Part shown: positions 51,601 to 62,000 of the stretch, piece after piece
How the letters are laid out: each line of letters opens with the position of its first letter
How positions within the stretch are numbered: position 1 is the stretch's first letter
Assembly (NCBI GenBank): GCA_018105865.1
Contig: CM030834.1
Span: 17,535,719-17,599,718 of the forward strand
Length of the DNA: 64,000 nucleotides
Reading direction: 5' to 3'
Source of the DNA: Metaphire vulgaris
Taxonomy: Eukaryota; Annelida; Clitellata; Crassiclitellata; Megascolecidae
Program-made: the position numbers and the translations under genes
Notes under the pieces: model-generated
Database searches by the model: none
Seen by the model: only the letters and a program-made list of their open reading frames with translations
Told to the model about the DNA's origin: nothing

Positions 51601-54435
51601 TTTCATGTGCTAAATGGTTTTGTTAGCTGAGCAAAGCATTCTGATATAATGAAGAAGTTTAATTTATTGATAATAACTTGTGGTACAATTTTATTCGTAA
51701 ATATTTTTAAATATTACAGGATGTTCTTCGTGAAGCTGGATGCATTAGGGCTTTGTCTTCATTTGTGCAGTCGTATGCATCTGCAGATTTTGAAATTTGG
51801 CAGCAGAAATCTGCAGAATTTCAGCTGATTGAAACAGGTCTCACTGCTATCAACAATCTTGCAAATAATGAGAGCAATTTGTCCCATCTCCAGGTAAAAC
51901 TCATAATTTGTTAGTGGCAAGGAAATAATGCTATGATCATCATTTTTGCTTCTTGCAAAGAAAGATTAAGTTGCACTGTGTAGCTGGACATGCAGATGTC
52001 TATGGATTCACAGAATGAAGAATCTTGTTGGAAAAATTGGTTCCAGCTAATGGCACATCTTCAAATCATGTTGTCTACTGATGAAGATATAAAGACTTGC
52101 ATGAATAAATATAAAAACTGTAGGCTGTATATTTTGAAATTACAGCTGAACCGCTTGAATGCATACCAGATAGATGCATTAATTGTTTACATAGATCAGA
52201 AGCATTGATACATGATTCACTAATTCTTTATATAGAGCAGGGGTGCACAACCTTTTAAGGACGAAGGGCCACATTTTTCGGTTCCGAGACTCCGCGGGCC
52301 ACATGCGCTTTTTCTAATGCATAAGTGGTACGTTGACAGCAACCGTTAATAGCAATATTTAATATGTTTATGGATAAAATTTATTTCGACAGGGCTAATG
52401 GAATTAATAGAATTTCTGATGAATACAATCAATCCAGTAGGGACAAATGAAATCGAAGTGCTTAGTACTGTAATTTTAATGTAGAATTAAAGGTTAAGGT
52501 CTTGTTAATCAAAAAATACTATGACAATGTTCTGTTCTATGACAATGTTCTATGACAATGACAATGTTAATTCATAAAATTTTAAAGCCAAAGGTCAATC
52601 GCCTTTTTTATAGCCAATGGAGTTGTTGAGACTGAACGTCTTTAACGATCTTATTCATATTTTGTGGCAGTTCACTTGTTGCAACTTCAAAACCGAGCAT
52701 TCAACCTGAACCTTAGAACATTTTTGTCCAATTTCATTACAGAATATGTTTGTTCACACAAGTATGTGCTTCCAAATAGTCGCGAAGGCTTTAAAGTGGC
52801 CCGAAGGCTTTCTTGCTTTCATATTAGCGCTACAGAAGAAGTCATTCGTTCTAAGGGTCTAAGTCGCCATCAATTCAAGTTATTTGTAGAAGAGGCTTTA
52901 GCCTCTTACCATGACATACCATATTATACAGATGTGAGAGAGCAGAGGACGAATTTTAGAATGCTTCGTGAATTTCTTAACAGCAAGGGCACAATAATAA
53001 TAAATGATAATAACAAAGCTTAAAGTGTAGCGCTAATATCAAAACAAGAAAACCTTCGGGGCCACTTTAAAGCCTTCGGGGCCACTTTCTATTGAAATCC
53101 TGGAAACGTCTGTGGGCCACAAAAAATCGTCGGCGGGCCACAAGTGGCCCGCGGGCCACGGGTTGTGCACCCCTGATATAGAGCATCTTTATGCTGATTT
53201 ATCAGTCATAAAATGTTACTGCAATGTAACTACCTTTCACAGTGCATGTCCTAGTAATGACATTAGGCCATGTGATTGATAGTGTGGTAAAAATATTTTA
53301 AGAATCCCATTTTCTTATAAATGAGTTTCATGTGCTTTTTAATTTTATAAGTAAATAGCCATTGACATTAACTGTGATTTACGCAGGCTGAATTTCCTTG
53401 GAATTTAGTAAAATTTAAGTATATGTGTTTGTTAAATTGGTGAACTTTTTAAGTTTATGTGACTACTGAATTCTTATGAAATTGAATTATTTTAGGACTG
53501 CATAAGGTCTGTCTTATTTTTGGCATCGGGTAACTGTGACTGCCTTCCAGACAGCGTTCGCTCAGCTTCATTGAAGGTCCTAATTAATCTCTCATGTACA
53601 GACAATTGTTTCGAGTTCTTTATGGACACAGATGTTCAGAACCTCATTGAAATGACAAAGTTGCAAACACCAGCAGATTTGAGACTTCACAGCCTCAAAC
53701 TTCTTGCTAATCTCTCATGGAGTGACCGCACTGCATCCTTCATACTTGCAGCCACTGTGAGTTGCATGCAGAACGGTTTCTCTGTTATGTTGTGACTTCT
53801 GTATTTCGGGCAAAATTTTTGTTTGTTCAAAATTTTCACAATCGGGTTGTGAAAATAACCGGGTTGTGAAATAGAAATAAGTGGTGTTTTCATTTAATCA
53901 TGCATAATGTTGTATTGTAAGTGTGAAATTCTAAATTGTACACTATTTGATTCTGCAATTTGTACCCTTTACCTACATGGGTGCAAACTTGGTCAGAAAA
54001 ACGGTTGTGTCCAAAATTTTCACAATCAGGTTTATGATTCATTATTGAAAATTGTTTTGTCAATGTTTCAGATATTTTTCAGATCTGTGACTCTGTGTTT
54101 AAAATGGTTGTGGTTTAAAATTAAATTTAAAATTGCTCTTTCAGCTTCCAGATTCCTTTTCCATCGATGAAAATTGTTCAGAAGATATTTTGTTGCGTTG
54201 GTTGACTATCATGAAAAACATTTCTACAAAGCTAAGTTCAATGGAAGAGGCTGTCAACAGAAGACAAAGTCTGTCAGTGGGAAAGTTGACAGTGGTGGAC
54301 TTATTATGCGGTGATCGTCGTGACTGCTTGAGGACACAGTTGCTTAAACTAATAAATCACAGGGATGACAATATATCTAGTTTGGCTGTTTATCTTTCTC
54401 AAAACATTTTTAAGTATCCAAAAATTCAACATTGA
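48694..54435 (+). CDS. armc10: ARMC10-like armadillo protein, 336 aa, five exons
   Basis: Exons 48694-48819, 51355-51513, 51720-51893, 53496-53756 and 54145-54435 all join in phase 0 with GT/AG borders. Exon 1 encodes a membrane anchor (WVVFGVLGVISAPLLWIYL, residues ~6-24) followed by basic residues, the layout of a mitochondrial outer-membrane or ER signal anchor. Later exons form armadillo-type helices (EVLSSLIVSKS, KALVTLVHSAAVF, LKVLINLSCTDN, LKLLANLSWSD, ILLRWLTIMKNI) in the order seen in ARMC10 and ARMCX proteins. Length is close to human ARMC10 (343 aa). ARMC10 affects mitochondrial dynamics in vertebrates (family knowledge). I chose the ATG at 48694 for its better context; an in-frame ATG at 48667 adds nine residues. 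An additional small exon in intron 1 cannot be excluded. Confidence 0.85.
48903..49672. repeat. GGAGTGCGAATAG repeat region in ARMC10 intron 1
   Basis: Begins with the palindrome TTCGCACTCCGGAGTGCGAA (48905-48924). Ends with three tandem copies of a 36-bp unit (GGCGAAATTTTATTTCTCGC plus CCTACGGAGTGCGAATA) between about 49555 and 49669. The outer ends carry ATTCGCACTCC in inverted orientation, so it may be a MITE with an internally expanded end. No target-site duplication is certain. Confidence 0.6.
50165..50880 (+). mobile_element. RTE-type LINE relic (ORF2 C-terminal region)
   Basis: Broken plus-strand frames encode INTDKTEIQFIG, ANSFVYLGGNSTAEGS, RRIDIAMKTFQAFSNIWTAK, VLSCLLYNSETRTSK, FEMPCLRKITGMTR and, at 50681-50880, GRPKKRWIDTVKEDCE and AMDRDIWRSIV. 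These are the ordered C-terminal blocks of RTE-like endonuclease/reverse-transcriptase proteins. It lies in ARMC10 intron 1. Stops and frameshifts show it is dead. Confidence 0.88.
52238..53175 (+). mobile_element. hAT element with transposase fragment in ARMC10 intron 3
   Basis: 938 bp with inverted ends CAGGGGTGCACAACCTTTT and GGTTGTGCACCCCTG and the perfect 8-bp target-site duplication ATATAGAG (52230-52237, 53176-53183). Both ends include GGGCCAC repeats. The plus-strand frame 52664-53023 contains GLSRHQFKLFVEEALASYHD and IPYYTDVR, the RQF...FLEE...YGDVPYHTEVR block of ZBED5/FAM200/GTF2IRD2-type hAT transposases. It is an internally deleted copy. Confidence 0.88.
53862..54026 (+). repeat. 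duplicated 150-bp segment, first copy (ARMC10 intron 4)
   Basis: ATAGAAATAAGTGGTGTTTT through CCCTTTACCTACATGGG and GGTCAGAAAAACGGTTGTGT is nearly identical to 54848-55014. It is bordered by CAAAATTTTCACAATC at 53826 and 54011, a 16-bp direct repeat. It carries only the first part of the hAT found intact in the second copy. Confidence 0.85.
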
Positions 54436-54621
54436 TGTAATAAATAGAATGAATCATTTAGACTTGGTGCCTGATGCACAACAGCACTGTGACAGAACAT
54501 TACTGGAGCTCAAAGCTGAATGCTTAAATTCTGTTAATTGTTTTTGGTCTGGGGAATTGAGATACAGTATTTTAAATCTTTTAGGCAGATTTTTCCAGCA
54601 TAAATCTATGATCTAATACAG

Positions 54622-54700
54622 GGGTTCTCAAACTGTAGTCTGTGGACCATTTGGGGTCCACAAAACGGTCATGGGAGGTCCACAGGAGGTGTCCAGGATT
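54622..54700. mobile_element. single hAT end downstream of ARMC10
   Basis: CAGGGGTTCTCAAACTGTAG followed by GTCTGTGGACC is a typical hAT left end. No partner right end was found before the next element, so it is truncated. Confidence 0.5.
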
Positions 54701-54847
54701 GCATACAATTGCCATGCATACTATGTCTTATTGTCCACTAAACAACAGATAACTTCTTTTAATTTACTTGATTTTGTTAATAGGTACGATTTTCTAGTTA
54801 GAAAATGCATTGTGCATCAGACACCAAGTCTAGATTGTTCTTTTGTG

Positions 54848-55014
54848 ATAATAGAAATAAGTGGTGTTTTCATTTAATCATGCATAATGTTGTATTGTAA
54901 ATGTGAAATTTTAAATTGTACACTATTTGTAGAGTTTCTGCAATTTATACCCTTTACCTACATGGGCGCAAACCTTTAACCTGGTCAGAAAAACGGTTGT
55001 GTCCTAATTTTGAC
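54848..55014 (+). repeat. duplicated 150-bp segment, second copy
   Basis: Matches 53862-54026 with few differences (AGTGTG versus AATGTG, plus a GTAGA insertion). Its right part is the left end of the hAT at 54961. Confidence 0.85.
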
Positions 55015-55307
55015 CTGGTCAGAAAAGTGGCCATGTCCTAATTTTTTCTCAGGTGATGTCCTATTTTTGCTTTTTTGACTTTTTAAAACTTAAAATTGCT
55101 TAAGTCTGATGATGACATTTTTTCCTTTTTTGACTTAGCATTGCTTAAGAGTAGTGATGACCTTTTTTGACTTTTCACAATAAAATAAACCATAGTGTTT
55201 GTTATTTCATAGCCAAAAAACACCCGTGTCCATGCCCATAGGGACACGACCTTCCCAAAAATCGCTCATGTCAGGACACGAGGGACAAAGCCATGTTTGC
55301 ACCCCTG
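54961..55307. mobile_element. nonautonomous hAT-like element (CAGGGGTGCAAAC ends)
   Basis: 347 bp with ends CATGGGCGCAAACC and GTTTGCACCCCTG and the perfect 8-bp target-site duplication TTTACCTA (54953-54960, 55308-55315). The interior has repeated GGTCAGAAAA...GTGTCCTAATTTT blocks. No coding. Confidence 0.85.
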
Positions 55308-55315
55308 TTTACCTA

Positions 55316-56007
55316 CTTAATATATCTAAATTATGTAAGCCATTGTGAAGTGAATTTTGGCATTCTAAATTATATAACTGAATGTTTTTCAATTACCACG
55401 AGAAATTGGACAATTGCAAAGCTGTTGGTCGAAATGATTCACAACAAAGGTGAACTTTGCTGGTTAGCCAGACGAAGATTACTGCGTAATACTCACAGTT
55501 GCAATACATGCAACATTCTGTGTTAGTTCGATAACTATCAACAATGAATGTTTGATTAGTGGAGTTGGAGAAGAAGAGGGCAACAACAAGAGGCATCCTT
55601 GGATACTTCACTAAAGATTATTTATGACAATTATTCTCAACTGTAGTTACAAGTTTATGGATAATTAAATAGTATATTTTTCACAGTGCTGGTTTTATTA
55701 TGAATGTTTTGTGTGGCCTTGCCCTTAAGCCCGGAGTTAGGCTTAAATGAATTTACTCCATTAAATAATGACTTGCCCTTTTATTATAATGTTTTTCAGT
55801 TTTAATTACTCTGCAATGTTCTAAACAAAAGACATCCAGTGGAGACTTGTAGCAACCCTGGCTTCACACGGTCACATCCACTTACAGTCTCCTAAAAGAG
55901 AACGGGCAGTTAATTAATTAATTAAACGGAACAAACAGACACATCATCGGCAAGGTGTAGGCCTAAATGAATTTTCTGTCAGAAATTGATGCCTTTAATA
56001 CGATAGT
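55316..56007. other. intergenic stretch between convergent ARMC10 and ATP2B, no gene
   Basis: No coding region was supported. Short frames on both strands lack recognisable domains. Confidence 0.45.
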
Positions 56008-59000
56008 TCAGGCGTCGGTGGAATTTACATTTTGATCTGATAGATTAACGTATGAGATGCGTGTATGATGATCATCTTCTATGGACGAGTCTTGAAAGAC
56101 GGCATTATCGTGACTGTGCGGAATGGATACCTCCTTGAAGCACCTCTGCCTTCGCCAATACGCGAAGACCAGTCGCGTCAAAACTAAAAGCTGAAATATT
56201 AACGACAATTCAACATCAACGTCTGAGATTGAGAAGTCGAAACTTCATCGACTGCAAAATTTCAAACCAGCCCTGAACTAAATATACGAGCTGGTACTTT
56301 GTAAATGATACTTTGGATTATTGGCTGACAGTCAATCATTAACTTCTATGGCGCCACCATCGTAAGGTCTAGGTCTCTAGGACATCAGCCGATGACGCAA
56401 CAATCAAAATCAAATGAGCCAGAGTAAGCCGGAAAAGTCAGATCAGCAGAGAGCAATCTAAGCAGTGATGGGCAACTAGTTAACTAATTAGTTACTAACT
56501 AAAAATTTAACTATTTTTAGTTATCTTCATAGTTTAATTAAATATAAACAGTTTAGTTAAAATGCTAGTTTAACTGAAAAATTTTAGTTAATAACTAAAT
56601 ATTATAGTTTAACTAAAACTTTAGTTGGTGCCCCAAATTCTCAATAACAGCCCCTTTTCAATCTATTCTTTTCTGGGTCATTTTTTCCAAGTAAACTTGA
56701 CAAACTTGAGTCCCTGCAGTCTAGACTAAAACTTAAATATTAAATAGACAATAATGATTTCAATGGTTCATTGACTGATATGTTCATGTTGCGAGCATCG
56801 TCCATGTTTTCATGAACACATAGGCTACCTGATACCTAGGAAATAGTTGTAAAATTAGTTGCAAAAAGTTTAACTATATTTTTTAGTTTAGTTAACTATT
56901 CTAGAAAGTTAGTTTGCAGCTAAAAGTTTAACTACTTATTTCTAGTTTAAATTTAGTTATAGTTTGACTAATGTTTTTTTAGTTAGTTGTCCACAGTGGC
57001 GGCTCCACCGGGGGGGCAGGGGGCCCGTGCCCCCTATTGAGTGCCTGGCCCCCTAGTACCCCCCAGTTGGGACCCTACACTTAATAGCAGTTAATGCTAC
57101 ATACATTAAACAACAAATGGTTGGCCCTCATGATTAGAAGTTGCCACCCCAACGGCCCTCCCACTTGAGCCGCCACTGGTTGTCCATCGCTGAATCTAAT
57201 AATAAACAATGATAACAGCTGTCTTTTATGTGGTTTAGTATGATTTCTCCTGTTTTGAAAATCGCTGTTATTCACACATCAATAGAGGCCGGGGGTATTC
57301 AATTAAATTTTACGAAGGGCCAAATTATTTTATGACCGGTGTCCGAGGGCCAGGTGGCTATGAACTCAGTAGCTATCGTTTATCGATATTTCGTAAGTAC
57401 TAGAAAAAAGTATACTAATCGTTTCAGGTTTTTAGCCGGCCATTTCGCACCACTTGGCGTTGCCGGCAGTTGAATATACCCGCTGTAAGCTGCTACCATT
57501 TCGAACATCCCTATGCGGCTATGCCAAGCCAAACAAGTACGATTTAAGACCGGATCTGAAAGACTGTCAAAGGTTTCCAAGAGCACGGAGAGTAGGGTAC
57601 GATTCCGCCCTGAATCAGCTGCTGTATATGTGGTAACAGGGTGCGATTTGTGACATGGAGCAGTGGGGGGATATGACGAGCTTGGGGGATGTAGTTGTTG
57701 GGAAATGTAGCAGTGGGGGGATGTAGTGGTGGGGGTATGTAGCAGTAGGGGGAGATGCAGTTGGGCAGTGGGGGAAGATTCCCCCCTTTCCCCCTACAAA
57801 TCGCGCCCTGTGTGGTAATGAAAATTAGATACGAATGGTTAAGTGCATTAGGCAAACCTACTTGTGCTAAGACTAGTTCTCCAACTCCAAACAGAAGGCA
57901 CCATAGCCACTGTTCGAGGCTGAGAGGTTTCGTGAAGAACGCATAGTTTCCGAATTGTACGATGATTATCTGAAGGAAGAAGGACGCTGTCCAGATGGCG
58001 AGAAAGATGCGGCTGGTCCGTATACCCGAGAAGACGTTCAGTGCTCCGTTCAACTTTCGACAGTTGAATTCGTTGAACAGCGTCATAACAGCTAGAACGT
58101 TGAAGATGAACGTGAAATGCTGCGTCGGAATTCCACGCATGTCGAAATCACGACCGCTATCAATGTCCAAAAAATGATCGCCTACAATTCGAAGAGAAAT
58201 TCAGAGCGACAGAATGCGATAAAACTGGCAGTAAATTCTGTCTAAAATGAATGATTTTAATTAGGCCTAATGGGCGCGATGAAAAGGGTACGGTGGGTAA
58301 TAGGCAGATCGAGAGGTCTGGGCCATCAGAGGCCAGAGCAGGCTCCGCAAGAGATGTGATGAACAACCCGAAGTTTTCGAATGTTAAGATCTTAATGACT
58401 TTAGATCATCATTATAAAGCTGAAAATTTCATAATTTCCTCAGAAGTATATAGGTAAACTGCACGAGGGTCCACAACTCTAATGTTTTATTTTAAATAAT
58501 TAAGTTAGTTCTTGAGAAAAATTAGATTTGTGATGGAGCCATCGAATTGTCAATTTGCATGCAAACGATGTAAAATTCATAAATTTCAGACAAAAATTAA
58601 GATTCAAGATGTTTCAAAGCTCGCGACGCTCATATTAAAACCCCCACCATTTTTTGACCCTAATTAATGATGATTATCGCTTCTTCCACCGCCATCTTCA
58701 TATCATCTTGTACACCATCCAAGGTACCCATTAGACCTACTAAACCTTCATGAATCTAACGAATTCCCATCAACTGTTTCTAGGCCCATTCGTGCAGACC
58801 TATTGATTGCCTTTGCTTAAGAACAACTTAATGAAAATACATGTACATTACGAAGGATCTTGCTTTAAGGAATAAGACTCGATACTAGTAAATTTATCTT
58901 TAGTCTATTCATTTCTATCTGTAAAGTTTATTCAATAGTCTAATGATCGTATTCTTGATGTCATCATGATGGTCAAGGGACAATTTTATCGCTATATTAA

Positions 59001-62000
59001 TTTTGACCTGCAAAGAGGAAGTACAGAAGTATTGCGAGTTGATACGTGGAATGAAGTAGAATGTTGCTGAGCATCGTCGAAGAGACTATGCTTTGGTGAC
59101 GAGAATAAGGGTTTCTCTGAAGAACCTCTTCTGTCGGCAATTCGGTAGCAAGAGACAGAGAAGCCAGCGCATCTTGCAGAAGATTCACCCACATCATCTG
59201 CACGGCCTTTAGAGGCGTGTCCTGTAATACATCAACGTCATTATTCATCGTTTTTTGATAGCCAAGAGAAACAGTCGAGAAGCATTCTCCGACGTGAAAT
59301 TCGCCCTAACTTACAACATCTGAAACAGATCTTATCAGTGTTTTATCCAGGCCTGTTAGGGGGATTCCCCAACCCCAAGCCTCAAATCCCCCCAAATATC
59401 TCAGCACTTACACAAATGTTGCATTAAACCGTGTCTTTTCCCCTCCAGCCAAGTCGATACCCCCCAAGGCCTCAATTCCCCCCAAAGGCCTGGAGTCTGG
59501 ATAAAACACTGTCTTTTATGTCGACTCATCTTGTGAAAACCTGCAGTAGCACTCATGAACTCGAGTGAAACGAAAGTTCAACAGTGACTATGCCATTGAC
59601 CGGCTCACAACTGTCAGCAGCGCTTGAATCGGTGGAACCAGTGGCGTAGCGTAGGTTGCTTGCGCCCGAGACGAAAGAGGAATTGTGTCTCTAACTTACT
59701 TCTGGCCATAATGTCTCGACAAGCAAAAATGTTACGTCATCACATTGCAATTATAGATTCCGAGAAATTACTTACAATTATTCTTATGTCAAACTTTCTT
59801 ATAATTTATATATTATTACGCGGGTTTTTTCTTTTTTCATTTGAAATTTTGCGACCTTCGAGAAATTGCGCTTCAGAAATTGCGCTTCAACCGCCCATAG
59901 ACCCCACCCACTCTACGCCACGGGGTGGAACACATCAACAGTACAGTTGTACTCACACAGGGGTCACCCATGCTATTACACCACTGATCATGCTATTAAA
60001 TCATCGACTAACGGCGATGGCACAGGCTCCGAGAAAGGCGAGAGAGACGGCGACGACGTTGACTGTTAGTTGAAACTGAAGAAACTTTGCGATGCTGTCG
60101 TACACATTTCGACCCCAGACGACGGCCTTGACGATGCTCGAGAAGTTGTCATCAATTAGAATAATATCCGACGCCTCTTTGGCAAAGTCTGTACCAGCAA
60201 CGCCCTGCATCGTAAAATCATCGGCAATAATTAATCAAACGGATAACTAAAACACTCAACCTGGAAGTTGTTTAGGCCTACAGTACGCTGCACTGAAATT
60301 CAGCGGGATATTCTGGGGCTGTTAGTAATCACTCGACACTCGAACTTACACTGTAGAGCAAAATACGCAGCCTATACGAATACAGCATTTAGGCCTAAGC
60401 CGCAAATACGACTGTGTCTTACACGGCTCGTTTTACCACATGCGCCTTATTAATCCTATATTTATTCCACTCATCGTGCTAATAAAACTGAACGCATTTC
60501 ATTGTAGAAATGACTGCTTTTGTTCAATTCGTCAGAGCTATTTACAGTCTCAAGGTCGATATTTTAAAGGAGTATTAACATAAATGCAATTACTATATGA
60601 CATGTCGTCTCGATTACACTGTTATCGACGCATGCCCAGTTGGTAACTGCAGTGATATTTCAGTTCGGGAAATAATTTCAGTTTCTATTCAGTTTCAGTT
60701 CTAGGGTTGCCAATTTCAGTTTCTATTCAGTTTCAGTTCGGAAAATAATTTCAGTTTCTATTCAGTTTCAGTTCTAGGGTTGCCAATTTCAGTTTCTATT
60801 CAGTTTCAGTTCGGGAAATAATTTCAGTTTCAGTTAACAGCTGATAATCATTTTCAACGTTCAATAAGTGGCAAGTAACAATTGTTCTGTTCAGTTAAGT
60901 AACTACAGTAAGTTAAGTATCTAAGTTAAATCCAATGTGCATTTAGTTTTAAGAAGACTCGCATTTCTAAATTTTTGGTGAGGCGATTCTTTCGGCCAGC
61001 TGTCACAGTGAGAAGATTCGTTCAACATAGGGGCCTGTTAGGCAGGTGCAGTGATTAAATCTTCAGCCAGATCTGCTAATTGAGCGTAGGATGCACGACG
61101 CTTTCTCCAGAAAGTCAGTGCATCTTCATCTCCAGAGTATTGCTGAAGTTCTGACAAGTAGTTAGTTGTCCAGCTGGCCTTGAATGGAAGACACTGTAGT
61201 ATTAGCGGACATGCCGGTAGGTGTTTCAGATGCTATCATCAACTTATTATTATGTATGATTTTGCTGCCGCCAGTAGCTGTTCTGTTTCACGAGATGCCA
61301 GTAGTACTGATGCCACAGTATGGTCAAGTAGACAAGCAGCAACAGGGGTAGGATTAAATTGAAATGACTGGGGATCAAGCACTGAAGCAAAGCGACTTGT
61401 GAAATCAGAGAGCATTAGGCCTATGAGCTTTCTTGAACCGCTAAAATGGTGAAGGTGACACTCCAAATTTAGAAGAAGTGATGGCAGAATATATGACATT
61501 GGCTGTGAGTCAGTTTGAAGAATGTCAGAGTAATTCGTGCACATTGCATAGTTTTGTGATAAAGTAAGTAGGTAAGTAAAATTTCTTTTACCGGACTGGC
61601 GCTTTCAAAATCAGGCTCAGCGGGTAAGTTGTGTATTTAAATCCAAAAAGACCTTTAGAAAATTTTCAGTATTTACTAACAATTTCAGTTCGGGAAATAA
61701 TTTCAGTTTATATTCAGTTTCAGTTTTAGGGTTGCCAATTTCAGTTTCTATTCAGTTTCAGTTCAGGAAATAATTTCAGTTTCAGTTTCAGTTTCAGTTA
61801 ACTGATTTAAAATAATTTCAGTTTCTATTCAGTTTCAGTTCACTGAAATATCACTGGGTAACTGTATACATCATAGAAAGGCAATGAAACAGACCATCGC
61901 AAATCCGACGTCTGCCTGTTTAAGCGCCGGTCCATCGTTCGTTCCGTCGCCGGTCACTGCGACCACCTCTCCAGCCCGACCAAGTGCACTGTCCATGATG

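Noticed and set aside
57544..57861. Apparent C-terminal extension of the PMCA exon into a Pro-rich tail
   Set aside because: A good donor (gtaggt) follows GELVLAQ, and a terminal exon in matching phase exists at 56190; the Pro-rich frame is intron repeat sequence.
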